A stretch of DNA of 23,768 bases from Silene noctiflora (taxonomy: Eukaryota; Streptophyta; Magnoliopsida; Caryophyllales; Caryophyllaceae), in assembly GCA_009801015.1 (NCBI GenBank), contig VHZZ01007367.1:9766-33533 (forward strand). The letters run 5' to 3'. The notes beneath the pieces are model-generated. The model saw only the letters and a list, made by a program, of their open reading frames with translations, had not been told where the DNA came from and searched no databases. Positions 9,297 through 19,806 of this stretch are shown here, in pieces (the stretch's first letter is position 1; the number at the start of each line of letters is the position of its first letter). The translations under genes were made by a program, and so were the position numbers.

Positions 9297-10294
9297 TTAA
9301 TGTCATACTTAAACCTTCCCTTAATTACCAGGTTCATTACCCATTTATATGGTTAATTAATTAAACACAAATTGTTGTGAAAGACTTATATAGGTAAGAC
9401 TGGCCAAATAATACTAGCCCAGCAAAATTACTTGGTAAAAATATAGAATAATTTTAATAACTTAATATTATAAAATGATGACATACATATTTAAATACGT
9501 AAGTTTTCAAAATAAGTTATAAAGTTATCCAAATAAAATAAAAAGCTTAATATATTAATGATTTATATTTGGACTTTTTTTTATTGGATCAGTCTTATAC
9601 TATAGGACGGTCCTATAAAAGAGTTGCTGTTAATTAAAATGCTTAAAGCATATAGTAAAAAGGGTAGGGCTGGAATAATGTATGGGTTGTCTGATGGACT
9701 TTGCATGGTGCTCATCCACAATTATTCATGGGCTTATGACAACAGATTCCCATGGCCCATGACTTGAGTCAAGGGTTTGGTAAGTGGCAGTCCATGTGGC
9801 ATGTGCTTTTCTTAACAAAGATATACAACTACTATTTAAGAGTCTCATCAATCAATCAATTAATCAATCAATCAATCAATACTATATATATTCCTGAAAC
9901 CAAAGGATTTCGATGTAATTAAATAAATTTATACAAATTAATTATACTATATAGTTTTAAATCAATAGTATTGTGTGATGGACCCGACCAAGGGACTTCA
10001 ACGTAAATATTATATAGTTTTGGTTGAAGTATAAATTTAGAGAATATCAAAATATGCTGATTTTCCTTAAAATACGCATGACTCGCGTATGTTATTAATT
10101 AGTATCATCATATAATTATACAATTATTTAACATACACAAATATAATATAAGCAGCTTATATTTTGGAAACTATTAAAAGGTAAATAAATAAAGCTAGAT
10201 TTCCATAAGATATAATATTCTATAATTATTTCGTTTTGATTTAATGTATATATGTAATATATTTATATAAATATATAACCTCTTAAAATTGTAT
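9297..10294. other. AT-rich intergenic DNA with small repeats
   Basis: There is no gene. It contains a perfect 17-base palindrome TATAGGACGGTCCTATA at 9601-9617 and an ATCA microsatellite at 9848-9880 with one interruption. Bases 9660-9800 are slightly less AT-rich, but no open frame or splice pattern supports an exon. Confidence 0.6.
9848..9880. repeat. ATCA microsatellite
   Basis: About eight units of ATCA run in a row with one TAATCA interruption in the middle. This is a simple sequence repeat, likely length-variable between individuals. Confidence 0.85.
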
Positions 10295-11057
10295 GGCTAG
10301 ATAGTAAAAGTAATTATGTTAGTAGTGAAAATAATTGTACTAACATTGGATAAAATAATATGTTAGTAATCACTCATAATTTATTTATCGTAAATTTGAA
10401 TAGTGAGAGTAATAGAAGTAACAATGAGAGTAGTTAAATTATCAATATTAATGCGGCAGTAGTGAAAGTAACAATAATTACGACATGAGTAGTGAAAGTA
10501 ACAGTAGTAATAACGAATGTAATAAAAGTAATTAGGAGTAGTGAATTTGTCTCATAACTTATTTCATCGTAATTTTAAGATATGACATAGAAAAATATAT
10601 TAATGATAAACTTATGAGTTATGCAACTTTAATATAGTTTTATTTAATTGGACATAAATTTTAATACTAAATAAAGTTAACCCAGACGTAGTGAAAGTAA
10701 TAGTAGTAACAACAGGAGTAGTGAAATTATTATTATTACTGCGGCAGTAGTGAAAGTAACAATAATTACGGCGAGAGTAGTGAAAGTAATAGTAGTAATA
10801 AAGAAGGTAATAAAAGTAACAATATTAACAACAAAAGAAAATATATATGAATAATGATCTAACCAATCGATTTAAGTAAAATATTAATAACGGGAGTAGT
10901 GAATTTGTTTTATAATTGATTTCATCGGAATTGTAAGATATGATATAGAAAAATATATTAATGATAAATATGCAACTTTAATGTAGTTTTATTTAATTGA
11001 ACATAAATTTTAATGCTAAATAAAGATAGTCCGGGTGGAGCCTGACACCAATACTAG
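10295..11057 (+). mobile_element. Helitron-like tail with internal tandem duplication
   Basis: The right end shows GTCCGG-GTGGAG-CCTGAC (11029-11046), a hairpin with one mismatch, then ACCAATA and CTAG/T at 11054-11058. This has the same layout as the Helitron end at 8517. The body contains many copies of GTAGTGAAAGTAA-like words and two large diverged copies: 10453-10678 and 10741-11026, both starting GCGGCAGTAGTGAAAG and ending near CTAAATAAAG. A third, weaker copy occupies about 10295-10440. No 5' TC terminus is recognised, so the left boundary is where the repeats begin and is only approximate. It encodes no protein. Confidence 0.5.
10453..11026. repeat. Diverged tandem duplication, two units
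   Basis: Unit 1 is 10453-10678 and unit 2 is 10741-11026. They share long blocks, for example TAGAAAAATATATTAATGA and the stretch around GCAACTTTAAT.TAGTTTTATT, with scattered substitutions and several indels. Unit 2 has an extra segment near 10830-10890. The word TAGTGAAAGTAA occurs five times exactly across the region. Confidence 0.75.
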
Positions 11058-11478
11058 TTATTCATTAAAGTGCAATAACATCGGTGTGTCAGCAATGACG
11101 TAATTAAACTTTGATCCTAAGTTTTGATTAGGTGAAGATGAAACAAGGACTATGTACGTAAGATTCTCCTAGGTTGCACGTACGCACCAGTTATGACTTA
11201 CCACCGCCTGCCATTAACAAACATAATTCCTCATATACTCCACCTTTATTTTCATCTATAAATAAATCATTAATATGGAGTGATTTACAATTTTAGATGG
11301 TAAATAGATGATAGATTAGTTTTATTGTTATTCAAATATGCTTTTGAAAACTAGAACCGGTGGATATGAAAATTGGTTCTTAACACTAGGGTTAATTGAG
11401 TTCCGGTTTGATTTTAAAAATAAATTGATTTTGCTTAGATTGAATCTAAACGGATTTTATGGTTGATGTTGAGAAAAC
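11058..11478. other. Intergenic DNA, nothing recognised
   Basis: There are no open frames of note, no terminal repeats and no RNA gene. GGTTGCACGTACGCACC near 11172 is a short GC-richer island without further support. Confidence 0.55.
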
Positions 11479-11481
11479 TAA

Positions 11482-12467
11482 GGGGATGTTTGGTTAGGGG
11501 TTTAAAAGAAAGGGAAAGAGAATTAAAGATAATAATTTTCTTTATTTATGTTTGTTTGACCCAATCAAAGAGAATGTGATCTCCTCTCTTACCTCTAATC
11601 ACTTTCCCCTAAGGTATCCCATACCCTTTCCCCATCCCCACGTCACTTTCAACAATCACTCACACCCACTACCACCAATGCCAACAACGATCGCCACCAC
11701 CATGTCACACCACCTTTGGCAACCTTGGCCGTCGGCGCCCACCCCAGCATCATCGATCCCAGTCGCTGCCCCTGCCATACACCCACCGATTCGTCCCTCC
11801 TCATGTACAACTCCAACCACCACCACTAGAAACACCATATTAAAACCCATAGAAACCTTCCTTAAGACCCGATGTCAACTTCATATTTGCTAATTACGAT
11901 TCTGATTGCTTAGCTCCGGTATGGGCTCATCTGGAGTCGTGGTGGGTTTTGTGCGTGACTGAGTGTACGATGGTTGTCTTACTGGTGATGCAGACTCCTT
12001 GGAGGTTGAGTAGGTAATCGTAGAAATTTCGGCACCGTGATGAGGATGATTGTTCGATCGGTACGAACCACCAAGCACGGTGGTCCCGGTTGTGATCGAA
12101 TTGATGATTCGACATGGCTGGAAGCCTGGAACTGGGCTCCTTGAAATGAGCACGAAGTCGAGTTCGGTTATTAGTAACGGAGCAAGGGAAAGCAGTGGTG
12201 GTCGACCCCGATGCTGGTGAGCAGGAGGTCAACGCCGGCGTCTATTTATGGTGCAGGTGAACGGTGGATGTGGTAGAAGTGGACGGGGGTGTAGTTGCAA
12301 TGGTGGTGGTTGGTGGTGGTTTAGTTAATATAGACGGTGGACAAATAATAAGACATTCCTGTCTTATCTAATCAAACAGAAACTAAATTTGGGGTCATCT
12401 TATTCTTTTCCCCTTCTTCCCCTTTCTTGTACCCATATCATCTTCCTCTGTTGAATCAAACGCCCCC
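11482..12467. mobile_element. PIF/Harbinger-like non-autonomous element
   Basis: The element begins GGGGATGTTTGGTT and ends GAATCAAACGCCCCC, imperfect inverted termini. TAA lies immediately outside both ends (11479-11481 and 12468-12470). A 3-bp TAA/TTA target duplication with G-rich GTTTGG termini is the hallmark of PIF/Harbinger (Tourist-type) elements. At 986 bases it is long for a MITE. Its interior is C-rich on the left (CCACC and CAACA words, 11640-11830) and G-rich on the right (GGTGGT words, 12240-12320), so much of it could fold back. The open frames at 11552-11893 (+) and 11890-12153 (-) are products of this composition. No DDE transposase or Myb-like gene is present. Confidence 0.65.
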
Positions 12468-12470
12468 TAA

Positions 12471-12717
12471 GTCTTTTCTAATTCAAAAGAGTTTGAACTA
12501 TCCATATCTAAGTTAGGGTACACCATACTTGTATGCATTAATGAGAGTTCGAGTGACATACATTAATATTGCCACGCATATATTTTTTTTTTTTGGTCAG
12601 AAGCCACACATATTAAAACATTATCATTTTGTATAATTAAACTATAAGAAAATCTACACATGTCACTCTATTTGGCTTTATATATAAAATCACTAATTCT
12701 CATATAAAATCTTAGAT
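12471..12717. other. AT-rich intergenic DNA
   Basis: Nothing beyond a short T tract near 12583 is recognised between the Harbinger-like element and the solo-LTR-like unit. Confidence 0.5.
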
Positions 12718-12901
12718 TGTACGACCCGTCGAGAAAGAGAGATGTCCACTTTACAAGTCTGATGAGGTTTCATCCAAACCAATTGGCTATGAGTGAAGTA
12801 GCTCCTTGTCTTATAAAGTAGATTACACTTCTCTTTTTTTCCGATGTGCGAGATCAACACGCGATTCTTCACATAAAATATGTCTATCATATCTCCTAAC
12901 A
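12718..12901 (-). mobile_element. Short solo-LTR or TRIM-like unit
   Basis: On the minus strand it starts TGTTAGGAGAT and ends CGGGTCGTACA, giving TG...CA termini over 184 bases. Inside are GCACATCGGA, then CTTTATAAGAC (a TATA box), then GCCAATTGGTTTGG. This order is common to short plant LTRs or TRIM elements as I recall them. No 5-bp target duplication is seen and no primer binding site lies beside it, so it is most likely a solo LTR. The 69-residue minus frame here is not a gene. Confidence 0.45.
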
Positions 12902-13600
12902 ACTAATAGATTCCGTACGCAAAATTTACAAAAACTTATAAGTACTATTCTTACACGTACTCATGAATAAACATCATCTAAAATGATATTAAAGAAAAAC
13001 ATAGTAAAATCATTGTTTAAAACCGTTTATGAAAAAATCACTAATATATCACAATTCTGGTGACATGTTCACCATATCTTGTACTCACATGAAAAACAAC
13101 AAACAACAATAACCGATACTCGTACTCTTGCGAATGAAAAGGCCAAACTTGGGAGGGGTCAATCCATTAAATTGCCTTTAGTACCCCGAAGGAGATTGCC
13201 CCAACTGTCGGTAGGGTATACTCCTGGTCAACACCAAAAAAAAAAGTTTCACATGATATTGTACCAACAAAAAAAAAACAATTTCACATGACATTACTGC
13301 CATCCTCCGTACAACATTTGTTTGTGTAAATACAAAAATTTGAAAATTATTTACCTGAATTAACATAAATCAAAGAATGTTTTGAGATAACCATACAAGT
13401 ATATGAAAAGACACCCTCCATTTTATTTCTAGAACTGTCAGTAATTTACAGTACGGCAATCTCAAGCAAATTTTAAACAAATTAATTCCAGTACAGATCT
13501 ACAGCTAAATAACTCCATTAATGTCTTATTTTTGATTAATGATGAAGAACATGTTAATTACAATCTAAACTTAGATATGATTGTTTCCTAAATCCCATGC
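12902..13600. other. Intergenic DNA, nothing recognised
   Basis: There is no supported gene. Poly-A runs at 13237-13246 and 13269-13278 each sit next to TTTCACATGA, a small direct repeat. The 70-residue frame at 13079-13291 shows no domain. Confidence 0.55.
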
Positions 13601-14581
13601 ATCAACAATTTATAGTTCTATAATTTATTTTAAATTTTGTTCAAAACCAATTTTATAATTGCAGGTTAATTGATTCAGGAACCCAAAAACAAAAATCAAT
13701 CAAAATTAGTTGTGTTTTACCCAATTTCAGATTAGGGTTTTGAAAATTGGGAATTTATTAGTGATAAGGGAATATACCCAATTTGAGATTAGGGTTCATA
13801 AATCTGTGGGTTTTTAATTGAATTCAAGTACATTCATCCCCCTTCATTCATCAAAGAACTTTCCTTTCTCCGCCATTTTCTCTCACTAATATAGTTCAAT
13901 GCAAAGCATTTGAAGGTGGTAAACTGTGAGGTGTTTGTATTTTAATGGTTAAGAAATTTGAAGGAAAAATTAATAAAATTAATATATTTGACTTTAATAA
14001 AATCCCTCAATCATAGGAGGGTCGGTGCTGTTTTTTATGGATTTCTGCACATCCGAGGTAAACAATTAGCCCCTTTAAACTTGTTTCTTGTTGGTTCATC
14101 TTTTAATGTCTTAATTAGTGCATTGCACTTCAATTGGTGTTCATACATATATCTCACGTAATTATTGTGTAAGACCGTCATACAACATAAAACGACTTTT
14201 TTATATATAAAAACACTCATTTATTGATACCGTAGTAATAACTAATATAAGGAGTATGTGTTTATATATATATATGTTGCAATTTGTTTAGTGGCTTTGC
14301 TTCATTGGGATCTTACACATAAAAAGAACTTCAGAAGAGCTAAGCATCCTCTTAAGCACTGATTAGTAGTTTAATTAAGTGTTCATTTGTTTTTATAGAC
14401 TCTGGAAAATATACAGTCGGAGAGTTGCCTGGTTTTCTCCTGGATTTTAGTAGAGAAATCTGGCTAAAATGTTGGGATTTTGTAGCCAAGTTGCTATATT
14501 TGGGGGGTTGTATCTGAAATTCAGTGACATATAAGTAGAGCAAGAGTTCAAATTTGTTTTGAGGTGGGAAATAAGTAAATA
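13601..14581 (+). promoter_or_regulatory. Promoter and 5' untranslated region of the WDR44-like gene
   Basis: Two copies of ACCCAATTT.AGATTAGGGTT lie at about 13720 and 13779. Each carries the TTAGGGTT telo-box word that is frequent just upstream of plant transcription starts. A C/T-rich stretch at 13838-13887 looks like the start of a 5' leader. A possible leader intron runs from GAG/GTAAAC at 14058 to TTTTATAG at 14398. It contains a MITE-like piece (TGTGTAAGACCGTC at about 14168) and a TA repeat at 14263. The leader intron is a guess from splice-site words alone. Confidence 0.4.
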
Positions 14582-17489
14582 ATGGAAATGCAAGACTTTG
14601 TTGAGTGTGTTGATGTGGAAGATGTGTTCTTTGATTCTCTAGATCTCTTTTCAGCTGAAGATAATCCTAATGTTCATAGTAAAGCATTGAGGTATGAGTT
14701 TTGGAGGAATGAGTTGAGGAGTGTCAAGGAGCGGCGTGATACTTTCTTGTCGGAAATGGGTTTTGTTGAGTCAAGTCCATTGTTGAGTATTGATGATTCT
14801 AGTTCAATAGAAACCGGGTTAGAGCCAATGGTGGAAACCGGTGAGTCTATTTTGAGCTCTTGTTCATCATCCAGAGGTGAGGCCAATTTGGTTGTAGATG
14901 AACCAATGAGGCCTAATATGGGTGCTCCTGAAGATGATGATGATGATACTTTGTTGCCATCAACATCTAGTTGTAAATCTCACAACAAGATAATCGGGCA
15001 ATGGTGGAAACAAATGACGAGGAACAGGAACGGTATGAGTGGAAAATGTAAATCTAAGGTGGAGAATGGAAAATACATGAAGGTCCATGTGAACAAAAAA
15101 AGAGTGAAGGAGCTTAGTGCCTTGTTTGAAGCACAGGAAATCAAAGCTCACACAGGGATTATTTGGAGTATGAAATTTAGTCCAGATGGTCAGTACCTTG
15201 CAAGTGGTGGCCAAGATGGAGTTGTTCGGGTATGGCGGGTTAAATCCGCTGATTCATGCTGTGATCGATTTCTGGAGGAGGTAATCACCAAAAGGGACGA
15301 GAGGGTTAGATTTGGAAGAGATAAGAAAGTGAAACTTCCAGTTGTAATTCCTGATAAAATGTTTCAAATTGAAGAACATCCGTTGCATGAATTTCATGGT
15401 CATGATGGCGACGTCTTAGACCTGGCTTGGTCTCATTCAAACGTGAGTTTTTTTTCTAAGTTGGAATTTATTGAATTTAATAATACTTCTTTCTTTTGCA
15501 TTTCTATTAGTAGATATCTCAACTGATTTTCTGACATGTTCTTTCAGCATCTCCTTTCATCATCCATGGATAAAACCGTCCGGTTGTGGCATATTGGATC
15601 AGACACATGTCTTAGTACCTTCCTTCACACTGATTATGGTGAGTATAGTGTTTGTTGGTAGCAGTGCGTCTTGTATGAGTCGGTCTTATCAACCCGAATA
15701 CTTGTTTATTCCTCATTGGTGAGCTGGTCTCATGCATAAGACCGCCTCATCTAAGTTTTCATGTATTCTTTCACACACTAATGTTGCTAATTAAGCTGCT
15801 TTATTGGGTGATAACAGTGACATGTGTCCAATTCAACCCCGTTGATGATCATTATTTCATCAGCGGCTCCATAGATGGGAAAGTCCGTATATGGGGAGTG
15901 TCAACAAGGAGGGTCCTCGACTGGGCTGATATCAAAGATGCCGTCTCAGCTTTGTGTTACCAGCCTGATGGACATGTATGTTTCAACTTACAAAAAATTC
16001 CTAAATTTGTTCCCTTGCAGCATGAAATTCTTCCAGAAATTAACCTGTCTATCCTTTTTACCTGCAGGGATTTGTTGTAGGTTCTCTGATGGGCATCTGT
16101 CAATTTTATGAGACAAAAGGTATATATTCCACCATCATAGAACTCAACTTTACTCACTTTCGCTGCCCACGACTCCTGAATGTGCCGATCATGCATATCT
16201 GATATTCTGATTGATGCTGCTGTAGGTAATCTGGTGGAGCTCAGTGCAAATATTCAAATTCACAGAATTCACAGTAGCAAAAGATCATTTACCAAAAAGA
16301 TTACAGGGATACAGGTTTGTATTAAATTAGAATCTTTTGCTCTTGAAATTTCAATGATTCTCATTATTCCTGGTCCCTGATGTTTTAAACTAATTATATT
16401 TGCTTTCTGCAGTTTTTCACTGAGGATTTGCAGAAAATCATGGTTATGTCAGAAGATTCTAAACTCCGGATAGTTGACAAGTGTGGTCTCGTCTGTAAAT
16501 ATCGAGGTAGGGATCCGACATATTGGTGTCTCCTATTATATGGTTGAAAATGCGTTTATTACACTTCTCTTTGGAAATGAATTTATGGGGTATAACTAAA
16601 GAATAAGTATAGTTTCCATCTTAAGTCATTTATTACTAATAGGTAAGAATAGGAACCCTGCATTGACAGTTTAATTCCATGTACCTTCTTTTCCTGGCAC
16701 ACAACATCACAGTTCTTTCCAATCGGCCTCTTGAAAGACGGTGTCTTGTTTGTATTATATTGTGAAGCCAACCCATTTATACACCCCCATCTATACATCC
16801 ATAAATCCACTAACGGAAAAAGTAACTACGTCCCCAGAATTTTGGGATTAAGCCTCGATTGTTGTTGATTTATAAGCAGAAAAAGGATGCGTCTTATGAC
16901 AGTTTGTGAATTCCTAAAACGGAAGATAAGCGAGTAATATCATCACTTTGGTAGTTAATGCTGATACTGAAGCTAATCAAATCATCTAACTTCTTTGAAA
17001 TTTCACATTCCAGGTCTTCCCAAGTCAGGTGGTCAAACCTCAGCATCATTTTCATCCAATAGAAGACATATAGTCTCCATAGGAGAGGATTCTTCTGTTT
17101 ACATGTGGAATCATGATGAACCAAACATATCATCATCAAGACATAAGAAATCTAATCGCTCTTGTGAACGCTTCACCTCTGAAGGCGTTTCTGTCGCAGC
17201 ATCATGGTCTGGTACTGAAACCAAAGCAATGGGTTTGGCCAGGTGGAGTAGTGAGCATGACGCTTCTTCTACAGCCCAAGCACCACTTGGTTCATCCTTG
17301 AGTAATCTGTTCTCAACTAAGAGTTCTGCAATATGGCCTGAAGATATGCTCCCCGTCATCAATGTACCACATGAGGAAAGTAAAAGGCCAGCAGCTCTTT
17401 CTTCGGCTTGGGGGCTTGTGATAGTAACAGCAAACTGCGATGGAATGATCAAAACATTCCATAATTATGGCCTCCCCGTAAAGGTTTAG
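14582..17489 (+). CDS. WDR44-like WD40-repeat protein, seven coding exons, 606 aa
   Basis: Coding exons are 14582-15442, 15548-15638, 15818-15975, 16068-16119, 16226-16314, 16413-16506 and 17014-17489. All introns are GT-AG, phases match throughout, and the total is 1,821 bases with a TAG stop at 17487. The N-terminus is acidic (EDVFFDSLD, residues 13-21), then [18 protein letters not shown] (39-56), a plant-family signature. A basic linker KKRVKEL (172-178) precedes the WD repeats: about 187-220 (ending DGVVRVWRV), 270-303 (DKTVRLWHI), 312-345 (DGKVRIWGV), 350-388, 413-439 and 459-480 (DSSVYMWN). The C-terminus [16 protein letters not shown] is also typical of plant WDR44-like proteins, most of which, as I recall, are about 650-700 residues, so this is slightly short. 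Animal WDR44 binds Rab11; a trafficking role in plants is inference. The propeller presumably acts as a protein-binding scaffold. No frameshift or premature stop is present. Confidence 0.9.
15675..15750. repeat. MITE-like inverted repeat in intron 2 of the WDR44-like gene
   Basis: ATGAGTCGGTCTTAT (15675-15689) pairs with ATAAGACCGCCTCAT (15736-15750), 14 of 15 positions, around a 46-base loop. The related word TAAGACCGTC occurs at about 14172 in the gene's leader region. This is probably the remnant of a small DNA element and lies clear of both splice sites. Confidence 0.5.
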
Positions 17490-18080
17490 AAATGTTTGTA
17501 GGTGCAGGACGAACCAAACACGTGTTATTTGTAAAGTATGGTACGTGCGACGCAATTCGGTGTCAGAGTTACAGTTGTCTTATTGAGCCATTCCATCAGC
17601 AAATTTAGTCCGTAAAGTCATTGGGCGATGGTATTCAATCTTCCCTGGACGTCCGTCACCACAAAAAAGAACAAAAGTTTTGGGAAAATATTTATGTTTA
17701 TGATTTCTGGATATATTATGTCATGTTGAAAGTAGTGTGTGTGGAGACAGAACTGTAATTCTGCAATGTAAAGGGTGGTTGGGTTATTAGTGGACAGAGG
17801 ACTGATATGTCCCGCAAAACAACCCATCCTCAGAAAAACTGTTAGGCAGATAGTGTAGAATGTAGATATCTTCTACCTCGTCTTCATTTTTCTAGAAATT
17901 TCAGAAGTGAGACGAGTTCAGTGTTTATACATGAATTTTACTGATATGTTGTGTATAAGCTGTACGCCTTGCATATGCCAATTAAGCAGTGATGTTACAT
18001 GTATGAATTCAATTTTAGTGGATTCTCAACATATAACACTGTTTTATATTCAACATCCGTTTGGTCCTTCAGTAATTCCA

Positions 18081-18120
18081 CCAGCGTAGTAAGACATCAA
18101 CCAGCGTAGTAAGACATCAA
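18081..18120. repeat. Exact 20-bp tandem duplication
   Basis: CCAGCGTAGTAAGACATCAA occurs twice head to tail (18081-18100 and 18101-18120) with no mismatch, in the intergenic 3' region. Confidence 0.95.
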
Positions 18121-18186
18121 TTATCAACTTGTCACTTGACATTGTTGACGCCGTGGTCTCTATGTTGTCTTCCAAGCGTCCCTCTT

Positions 18187-18280
18187 AAACCTCGGAACTC
18201 CACAGGCCACAACACACAAGTTGTAGTAGAAGGAAACCTCGGAACTCCACAGGCCACAACACACAAGTTGTAGTAGAAGG
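18187..18280. repeat. Exact 47-bp tandem duplication
   Basis: Bases 18187-18233 and 18234-18280 are identical. Each unit starts AAACCTCGGAACTCC and ends TAGTAGAAGG. The identity points to a recent event. Confidence 0.95.
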
Positions 18281-18828
18281 AGACAAACGAAAAAAGTGGA
18301 GACAATGAGAAAATAACAAATTGGTCTTATTGACAGTGTTTTAATGAATGAAATAAAATTACAATTTGTATACACACCAATAGAAGAGGGAACCAAAGGG
18401 CACCAAATAGCTCATGGCCCTTCACATTGCCCAAGCTGCTAAATCCATCTCTACCTAGTTGTTACACAAATGAAAGCTACTTCTACTACCTTACAAAGTT
18501 ACAAGTCACAATTCCCACATGTTGTCTTACAAATTAGTGCCCCCAAATGAATGTCACCTATACAGATCATGAATCGCTAAATCATTAATTATCAGCTTCT
18601 ACAACTCATATGCCAAAAATTTTCTTCACCTCCAATTATGACATCTAAACCCTTCGACTTTTCGTCTCATAAATCGGCCATTAACGAGTAATCCTAATGC
18701 GGACAATGTTAATCTCTACCAAACCAATCAGACGGATTCAATAAGCGGTACCACCATCCAATCGCATTTTGTCACCCGAAGCGTCCCCACATCTAGTAGA
18801 CAGGATAAATAAATATGGTGGCGGGCGA

Positions 18829-19509
18829 TTAAAAGTCAAAGATGTTGAAAAATTCACCATTAGGAGAAGGGGAAACAATGGGAGCATTACTAAACAACAA
18901 AGATTGAGGACTTGGCAAAAATGCCATGTTACTCATAAACGGACTCATCAACTCACTCATCCCGAAAAACCCGTGCCCTTCTCCCGCCACCGCTCCAGCC
19001 GCCGGAGAAAACATCGTTGACGAAATCACAGGCAAATTCCAAGGAGCCGGCGACAATATCCCCGGCATTTGACTCATCATATCAATCTCCGCCTCCGCCT
19101 CCGCTTCTCCAACAACTGCCATCGACATTCCGACGTCACTCCGCCGCCACTCTCTCTCCTTCGGACTCGTCCTCTCCATCGCCGCCAGCCTTGCCGCCGG
19201 CGAAACAGGCGGTTCACTGCCGGAGGCATTTACCGGTGACGGAGCTCCCCGACCGGTGAGGTGTTGGACGAGTGACCGAAAGTCGGATGGTTCGACGAAG
19301 TAGGGTTTCGGCGAGACGGAGTAGATGATTACCGGCTGGTTCGACGGCGCTGGTACCTGCGCCGGGGGTTGGTGGTGGGGTTGAGGGTGTTTGGGGGGTT
19401 TCTTGATCTTAAAGGAATCTTTGCTGACTTTGAGAGGAGCTGGGCGGGGGCCTTGGAGAAGGATTTCTCGTTTCGGAGGCGTATACGGCGGTTGTTGGGA
19501 CCGATCCAT
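18829..19509 (-). CDS. VQ-motif protein, MKS1/VQ20-VQ21-like, 226 aa
   Basis: A single-exon plant VQ protein. The VQ motif FRSLVQHLTG is at residues 77-86 and fits FxxxVQxLTG. In this subgroup it is preceded by REILLQGPRPAPLKVSK and DSFKIKKPP (14-39) and by PVIIYSVSPK (59-68), all present. VQ proteins of this type are nuclear. MKS1 (VQ21) is a substrate of MPK4 and binds WRKY33 and WRKY25, and here many SP/TP sites (T10, S66, S91, S103, S115, S153, S168, S189, S200, S213, S215) fit phosphorylation by a MAP kinase. The C-terminus NGEFFNIFDF is hydrophobic and acidic. I chose ATG 19509 because the family begins shortly before the RPAPL block. An in-frame ATG at 19557 would add 16 residues (MSPSFFSFSVTTTVQP) that look like translated leader. 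The stop is TAA at 18829-18831. It converges with the WD40 gene. Exact orthology within the VQ family is not settled. Confidence 0.88.
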   Translation of the reverse strand: MDRSQQPPYTPPKREILLQGPRPAPLKVSKDSFKIKKPPKHPQPHHQPPAQVPAPSNQPVIIYSVSPKPYFVEPSDFRSLVQHLTGRGAPSPVNASGSEPPVSPAARLAAMERTSPKEREWRRSDVGMSMAVVGEAEAEAEIDMMSQMPGILSPAPWNLPVISSTMFSPAAGAVAGEGHGFFGMSELMSPFMSNMAFLPSPQSLLFSNAPIVSPSPNGEFFNIFDF

Positions 19510-19806
19510 TGGTTGTACTGTGGTAGTTACGGAGAATGAAAAGAAGGAGGGAGACAAATAAGGAGATGAGAGATTAATTGGATTAATTTGGATTGGTGGG
19601 CGTATTTATTAGGTAAGGTTTTGGAGGCAGAAATAAGTGAGGGAAAAGGAAAAAGAAATGAAGATGGTTTGTTTGGGAAAATTGTCAGTCAAATGTGGAA
19701 AAGTCAACATTTTTTTGGTCAAAGGTGTAAGCTTATTGCATTTAAAAATTGAGTGAGGAAGACAATAGATTATACAACCGCAAATTGGATTCTTAAAATA
19801 ATGTAA
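19510..19806 (-). promoter_or_regulatory. VQ gene promoter with TATA-like box and W-box cluster
   Basis: Read leftward, a TATA-like AATAAATA lies at 19603-19610, about 95 bases before the chosen ATG. Further upstream three TTGAC[C/T] W-box cores, seen on the plus strand as AGTCAA or GGTCAA, lie at 19687-19692, 19702-19707 and 19717-19722, evenly 15 bases apart. W-boxes bind WRKY factors. For a gene whose product family binds WRKY proteins this suggests feedback or defence-related control, which is inference. The next 560 bases upstream are a fold-back transposon. Confidence 0.55.

Larger units (their letters stand above)
17490..18828. other. Shared 3' region between convergent genes
   Basis: The region holds the 3' untranslated region of the WDR44-like gene (rightward) and that of the VQ gene (leftward). 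No further gene is supported; the small frames at 17618-17827, 17907-18089 and 18160-18396 lack recognisable features. An AATAAA word lies at 18352-18357 on the plus strand. It is far from the WD40 stop (about 865 bases), so a nearer, less canonical signal may be used. Two exact tandem duplications lie at 18081-18120 and 18187-18280. Confidence 0.5.

Noticed and set aside
9601..9617. Perfect palindrome TATAGGACGGTCCTATA as an operator or terminator
   Set aside because: Isolated in AT-rich plant intergenic DNA with no gene beside it; most likely a small DNA-element relic.
11552..11893. 113-residue Pro/Thr/His-rich frame as a small secreted protein
   Set aside because: No signal peptide; the composition follows from CCA-rich sequence inside a transposable element with TAA duplications.
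18160..18396. 78-residue minus-strand frame with a hydrophobic stretch
   Set aside because: Repeated residues come from the 47-bp tandem duplication; there is no family resemblance and it lies in the 3' region of two convergent genes.
18769..19259. Plus-strand frames opposite the VQ gene
   Set aside because: Antisense shadows of the VQ coding sequence.
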